Part shown: in pieces, positions 60,334 through 64,000 of the stretch
Layout of the letters: each line of letters begins with the position of its first letter
How positions within the stretch are numbered: the stretch's first letter is position 1
Source of the DNA: CBDCGS01 sp965216915
Lineage (GTDB): Bacteria; Pseudomonadota; Alphaproteobacteria; UBA828
Assembly (NCBI GenBank): GCA_965216915.1
Contig: CBDCGS010000011.1
Span: 1,426,001-1,490,000, forward strand
Reading direction: 5' to 3'
Length of the DNA stretch: 64,000 nucleotides
Translations under genes and position numbers: made by a program
Notes under the pieces: model-generated
Told to the model about the DNA's origin: nothing
What the model saw: only the letters and a program-made list of their open reading frames with translations
The model's database searches: none

Positions 60334-60349
60334 TTAATTGCGATTTAAC
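60334..60349. promoter_or_regulatory. CtrA-type binding site TTAA-N7-TTAAC
   Basis: TTAA-TTGCGAT-TTAAC matches the full alphaproteobacterial CtrA consensus exactly. It lies 12 nt upstream of the dapA start, touching its ribosome site, in the divergent region with the lytic transglycosylase gene. Both neighbours act on peptidoglycan (precursor supply and turnover), so cell-cycle control is plausible. Confidence 0.55.
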
Positions 60350-60465
60350 TGAGGAGCGAGGATAGTTGGCGCGTATCAATGGGACAAGGCTGGGCCTTCC
60401 TCACCCGCGCGTGGGTATGGGAGTCAACCGGTTGGTCCGCCGGACATTCAGGGACTGAGCGAACC

Positions 60466-62541
60466 GTGGCCCGCGCGCTGATCTGTTTTCTGGCCCTGGT
60501 GATCGCGCTGATCGCCGTTAGCCCGTCTGCCCGCGCTGACGGCAGGGCGGCCTCTTCGCTGCTCTCGAAGAGCGACCACGAGATCTACATCGAGGCGTTC
60601 GCGGCGGCCCAGGACGGCAACTGGAAGGCCGCCCACGAGATCGCCGCGCGTGCGCGCAATCCCCTCGGTGCCAAGATCCTGCGTTGGTGGGATTTCGGGC
60701 TGCTCGAGAGCCCGACGACCTTTGAGGACGTTCGGCGCTTCGCCGAGGCCAACCCCGACTGGCCGCTTCCGCACCGCATCGAAAGCGCCGTCGAAGCCAT
60801 GATGCGACGCCACGTCTCGGATGAGGCCGTGTTGGCCTATTTCCGTTGGCGCGATCCGATGAGCCGTCACGGCAGGCTGCGCTACGCCAAGGCGCTTCTC
60901 GCCGAAGGCAAGACCGAGCAAGCGGCCAAGTTCGTGCGGATTGCCTGGGTTCACGACCGCTTCTCCACGTCGGAGCTTAAAGCGACCCATCGGCGATTCG
61001 GATCGCTCTTGCGCCCGGAGGATCATGTGGCCCGCCTGGACCGACTGGTGTGGGAAAGCCGGGCGAAGGAAGCCAAGCGCATGTTCCCCTACGTGGACGC
61101 GGGCTATCAGCGGCTCGCGGAAGCACGCTTGCGTTTGCGCGCGATGGGCGGAGGTGTGGATGGGGCGATCGCGCAGGTCCCGCGTGAGCTCCGCGACGAT
61201 CCCGGCCTGCTCTACGAGCGCACGCGCTGGCGCCGCCGCAAGGGACGTGACGAGAGCGCGCGAGAGATCCTCGGCAGCCCGCCGGAAGAGCTCGGCCGAC
61301 CGAAATTCTGGTGGCGCGAGCGGTCGATTCAGATCCGGCGCACCCTCGCGGATGGCAATATCTCTGAGGCTTACACTCTCGCGGCAAACCACGGTCAGAT
61401 CGCGAGTCTCACCTTTTCCGAGGCCGAGTGGCTCGCCGGGTGGATCGCCCTCCGTTTCCTCGATGAGCCGCATGACGCCTACCGTCATTTCGCCCGGGTG
61501 CACAGCGTGGTCCACATGCCGATCAGCCGGGCGCGCGCTGCCTATTGGTCTGCGCGGGCGGCCGAGGCGGCGGGCGACCGCGAGGGCGCCATCTTGTGGT
61601 ACGGCGCCGGTGCCACCTATCCCGGCACCTTCTACGGTCAACTGTCGGCGGCTCGGCTCGGCGCGCCCGACGCACCGCTGATGCGCCAGGCGGAACCGCC
61701 GCGTCCGGCCAGCAAGCCCAAGCTCCTCAACCATGAGCTGGTTGCCGCAACGCGCCTGCTCGCGGCGCTCGAGGTCGAGGACCTCGTAAAAGCCTTCGTT
61801 CTGCACCTAAGCGACTTGGCGAAATCCGAAAGCGATCACGCCATCGTCGCCGAACTCGCGCTGTCGCTCGACCGCCCGAACTACGCCATCCATGCCGCGA
61901 AACGGGGCACGCGCGACGGCTATGTCTCGAACAAACGCCTGTTTCCTCTCGTCGACGTTCCGTTCGCGCGGCCCGATGAAGAGCTCGAGCACGCGCTGGT
62001 GCTCGCGATCACCCGCCAGGAAAGCCTCTTCGACACGGCTGCGCGCAGCCGGGCCGGCGCGCGTGGGCTCATGCAGCTCATGCCCGCCACGGCCAAGCTC
62101 GTCGCCCGCAAGCTGGAGGTCAAATACCAGCGCCGCGAGCTGACCGCCGATCCGGCGTACAACGTGTCGCTCGGCAGCGCCTATTTGTACGAGATGATCG
62201 AGACCTATGACGGCTCTTATCTCCTCGCGATCGCGGCCTACAATGCGGGGCCTGGCAACGTGCAACGCTGGCTCCGCGCCAATGGCGACCCGCGCCGCGA
62301 TCCGAGTGTCGATATCGTCGATTGGATCGAGATGATCCCGATCGCCGAGACCCGCAACTATGTCCAGCGTGTGCTCGAGGGCTTGCAGGTCTACCGCTGG
62401 CGCCGCGGCGGAACACCGACGGTGACGAGCTTGGAGCACGACCTCCTTCGCGGGCTGAGCCCCGCCAGCCGCACCGCCCGCTGCGCACCCGGCGAGGAGA
62501 CGCTGGCGCCCATGCCCGTCGCGTTGAGATCGGCCTGCTAG
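60466..62541 (+). CDS. Soluble lytic murein transglycosylase (Slt70-like)
   Basis: A 691-residue periplasmic enzyme. A signal peptide (MARALICFLALVIALIAV...SARADG) is followed by a long superhelical region (about 40-500). The C-terminal SLT domain has the catalytic glutamate in ITRQESLFD, then SRAGARGLMQLMPATA and AIAAYNAGPGNVQRW. It cleaves glycan strands to 1,6-anhydro-muropeptides. GTG 60466 is chosen because it opens the signal peptide; the frame continues back to 60379 without one. The TAG stop is the first triplet of repeat copy 3. Confidence 0.92.
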   Translation: MARALICFLALVIALIAVSPSARADGRAASSLLSKSDHEIYIEAFAAAQDGNWKAAHEIAARARNPLGAKILRWWDFGLLESPTTFEDVRRFAEANPDWPLPHRIESAVEAMMRRHVSDEAVLAYFRWRDPMSRHGRLRYAKALLAEGKTEQAAKFVRIAWVHDRFSTSELKATHRRFGSLLRPEDHVARLDRLVWESRAKEAKRMFPYVDAGYQRLAEARLRLRAMGGGVDGAIAQVPRELRDDPGLLYERTRWRRRKGRDESAREILGSPPEELGRPKFWWRERSIQIRRTLADGNISEAYTLAANHGQIASLTFSEAEWLAGWIALRFLDEPHDAYRHFARVHSVVHMPISRARAAYWSARAAEAAGDREGAILWYGAGATYPGTFYGQLSAARLGAPDAPLMRQAEPPRPASKPKLLNHELVAATRLLAALEVEDLVKAFVLHLSDLAKSESDHAIVAELALSLDRPNYAIHAAKRGTRDGYVSNKRLFPLVDVPFARPDEELEHALVLAITRQESLFDTAARSRAGARGLMQLMPATAKLVARKLEVKYQRRELTADPAYNVSLGSAYLYEMIETYDGSYLLAIAAYNAGPGNVQRWLRANGDPRRDPSVDIVDWIEMIPIAETRNYVQRVLEGLQVYRWRRGGTPTVTSLEHDLLRGLSPASRTARCAPGEETLAPMPVALRSAC

Positions 62542-62644
62542 AGCAAATCCCGAGCAGGCGGAATCACCTGCGACGACGCATTTGCGTCAATGCCGATGAG
62601 AGAGAAGCATGTCGCGTGAGCATGAGCGAGCGTGAATTGCTCTA
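62539..62644. repeat. TAGAGCA intergenic palindromic repeat, full copy 3
   Basis: A 106-bp copy in the same orientation as copies 1 and 2, beginning with the stop codon of the transglycosylase gene and ending TTGCTCTA. Hairpin A has GCAGGCG/CACCTGC (one mismatch) around GAAT. Hairpin B keeps AGCATGTCGCGTGAGCATG. It lies between two plus-strand genes, 87 nt before the hydrolase start. Confidence 0.9.
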
Positions 62645-62731
62645 AAAAGGGCTTTGATAACGGTTCCCGGGGAACAATTGCGCACCCGAACAGACGCGGC
62701 CGATCAGCCGGCCGCCCGAGGCGATCACGCG

Positions 62732-63655
62732 ATGCCACAGCTTGCCCTGGCGACCCAATCGGATGCCTGCGCCGATCTCGCGGCGGACGAGGACGGCGCC
62801 GGCTTCCGCGAGCACCGGCTGACCGCCCAGGACGGCCGGTCGCTCTATGCACGCGAATATGGGCCCGTGACGGGTGGCGCGGTTCCCGTGCTGTGCCTTC
62901 CGGGGCTGACCCGCAATCATCGCGATTTCCACCGCCTCGCGCAGCGCCTCGCGCGCGACCGCCGCGTCGTCTGTCCAGACATGCGGGGGCGCGGCCGCTC
63001 GGACTGGGATCCCTCGCCGCGCAACTACCGGCCCGAGGTTCTGCTCCTCGACGTCATCCACATCATCACGGCGTTTCGGCTTCATCCCTGCGTGCTGATC
63101 GGAACCTCTCTCGGGGGGTTGCTCTCGATGGGCGTCGCAGTCGTCGAACCACGCACGGTCGCCGGGATCGTCCTCAATGATTCGAGCCCGGGCTCTGACC
63201 CCCAATCGCTCCACGACATCGCGCGCTATGTCGATGAATATAAGGTCCAGCCCAATTGGGACGCGGCGGCGCGCTATGCGCGCGAGCTGATTGGCCGCGA
63301 TTGGAGCTGGGACGACGCGACCTGGCTGCGCCTCGCGCGTCAGACCTACTCGAAAGGACGCGACGGGATGCTTCATCTCGACTACGATCGCGAGATTGCC
63401 TGGCCGCTTCGCCAGCTCCTCGCCGGCAGCGGCCCAAGGCGCGACTTGTGGACCCTATTCAAAGCCCTCAAACGGATCCCGGCCGTGGCGGTGAGAGGCG
63501 CCTTGTCAAACGTTCTCAGCGAAGCGACGTTCGAGCGGATGACCGTCGAAAAACCAGATCTGGTCACCGTGACCGTGCCGGGCGTCGGGCATGCGCCGCT
63601 CCTCGAGGAGGCCGAGGTGCGGCACGCCATCGATGAGCTTCTCGCCCGCGTCTGA
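62732..63655 (+). CDS. Alpha/beta hydrolase
   Basis: A 307-residue serine hydrolase. The nucleophile elbow is GTSLGG, the oxyanion region is LCLPGLTRNHRDF, and the final histidine is in GVGHAPLLEE. The substrate is probably an ester or lactone. ATG 62732 is used; a TTG at 62654 in the same frame, only 10 nt after the repeat, would add 26 residues. Its end overlaps the threonine dehydratase start by 23 nt. Confidence 0.85.
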   Translation: MPQLALATQSDACADLAADEDGAGFREHRLTAQDGRSLYAREYGPVTGGAVPVLCLPGLTRNHRDFHRLAQRLARDRRVVCPDMRGRGRSDWDPSPRNYRPEVLLLDVIHIITAFRLHPCVLIGTSLGGLLSMGVAVVEPRTVAGIVLNDSSPGSDPQSLHDIARYVDEYKVQPNWDAAARYARELIGRDWSWDDATWLRLARQTYSKGRDGMLHLDYDREIAWPLRQLLAGSGPRRDLWTLFKALKRIPAVAVRGALSNVLSEATFERMTVEKPDLVTVTVPGVGHAPLLEEAEVRHAIDELLARV

Positions 63656-64000
63656 CGCCCCATCAGGGTCGGCGCTCCCGACCATCGACGACGTTCGTGC
63701 CGCGGCGAAGCGGTTGGCGGGCCAAGCTGTCGAAACGCCGCTGCTTCGGTCCGACGCGCTCGACATGGCGCTCGGCGCCCGTGTCCTGATCAAGGCCGAG
63801 CCCCTGCAGCGGACCGGCTCGTTCAAGTTCCGCGGGGCCTATCATTGCATCAGCCGGATCGGGCCCGCGGCACGCGAAGGGGGTGTCGTCGCGTATTCGT
63901 CGGGCAACCATGCGCAGGCCGTCGCGGCAGCGGCGCGCCTTCTGGGCGTGCCCGCCGCGATCGTCATGCCGCGCGACGCGCCCGCGATCAAGATTGCCGG
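63633..64000 (+). CDS. Threonine ammonia-lyase (threonine/serine dehydratase), 5' part
   Basis: The frame from ATG 63633 is open to the window edge (122 codons). It reads TIDDVRAAAKRLAGQAVETP, then the PLP-lysine motif RTGSFKFRGA (K65), SSGNHAQAVA and VMPRDAPAIKI, all typical of fold-type II threonine dehydratases. The start overlaps the hydrolase gene, suggesting coupling. Whether it is the biosynthetic (IlvA) or catabolic (TdcB) type depends on the missing C-terminus. Confidence 0.9.
   Translation, partial: MSFSPASDAPSGSALPTIDDVRAAAKRLAGQAVETPLLRSDALDMALGARVLIKAEPLQRTGSFKFRGAYHCISRIGPAAREGGVVAYSSGNHAQAVAAAARLLGVPAAIVMPRDAPAIKIA

Overview
The window looks like chromosomal DNA of a high-GC alphaproteobacterium, probably from the Rhodospirillales/Hyphomicrobiales neighbourhood. 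The main evidence is a housekeeping block in a typical alphaproteobacterial order (folK, rpoZ, a single rsh, acpS, lepB, rnc, era, recO, parC), GC-rich third codon positions throughout, and a perfect TTAA-N7-TTAAC (CtrA-type) site in front of dapA. The genus cannot be fixed from sequence alone. I see no tRNA, rRNA, CRISPR array, insertion sequence with transposase, or replication origin. Coding density is very high. No gap exceeds 300 nt; the largest are 14801-15039, 53865-54088 and 56736-56956, each a little over 200 nt.

Layout. 1-7.9 kb: end of a LysR regulator, phenylalanine hydroxylase with a divergent Lrp/AsnC regulator, a small lipoprotein, a PilZ protein, an orphan ureE-ureG pair, several oxidoreductases and small proteins. 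7.9-14.8 kb: a FecR-domain/RTX-repeat protein, a CHASE2 adenylate/guanylate cyclase and an LLM-type flavoprotein, all on the minus strand. 15.0-16.2 kb: an ArsR repressor and an aquaglyceroporin, with the last 31 codons of an otherwise deleted arsenate reductase between them. 16.2-28.4 kb: small-molecule catabolism, with a MetE-like methyltransferase, a DUF1932-type dehydrogenase, a 2OG-Fe(II) oxygenase, an SDR, an LLM monooxygenase coupled to an M20 carbamoylase and a dihydropyrimidinase-like hydrolase, a PhyH oxygenase, an IclR regulator, a DadA-like oxidase and an amidase. 28.5-37.0 kb: two complete ABC uptake systems, one ribose-type and one BMP/nucleoside-type. 37.1-46.1 kb: sterol desaturase with an AraC regulator, a Rieske oxygenase alpha/beta pair, a carboxyltransferase, a class III CoA-transferase, a second 2OG-Fe(II) oxygenase and a D-threonine-aldolase-like PLP enzyme. 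46.2-62.5 kb: conserved housekeeping genes (parC to rpoZ, folK, NYN protein, UDG, smpB, dapA, lytic transglycosylase). The window ends in an alpha/beta hydrolase and the 5' part of a threonine dehydratase.

How the parts work together. The 17-37 kb section reads as an uptake-and-degradation island for cyclic amide/ureide or nucleoside-like compounds: transporters, ring-opening hydrolases, carbamoylase, amidase and FAD oxidase. A palindrome with the core ATCCG-N5-CGGAT occurs just downstream of the -10 element in front of iclR, and again just downstream of a near-consensus promoter in front of the BMP transporter 6.7 kb away. This suggests that the IclR protein represses both itself and that transporter.

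The most distinctive non-coding feature is a family of palindromic intergenic repeats of about 105 bp (three full copies, one half copy, one possible end fragment). They start TAGAGCA, end TGCTCTA, sit at gene 3' ends and supply the TAG stop codons of adjoining genes.
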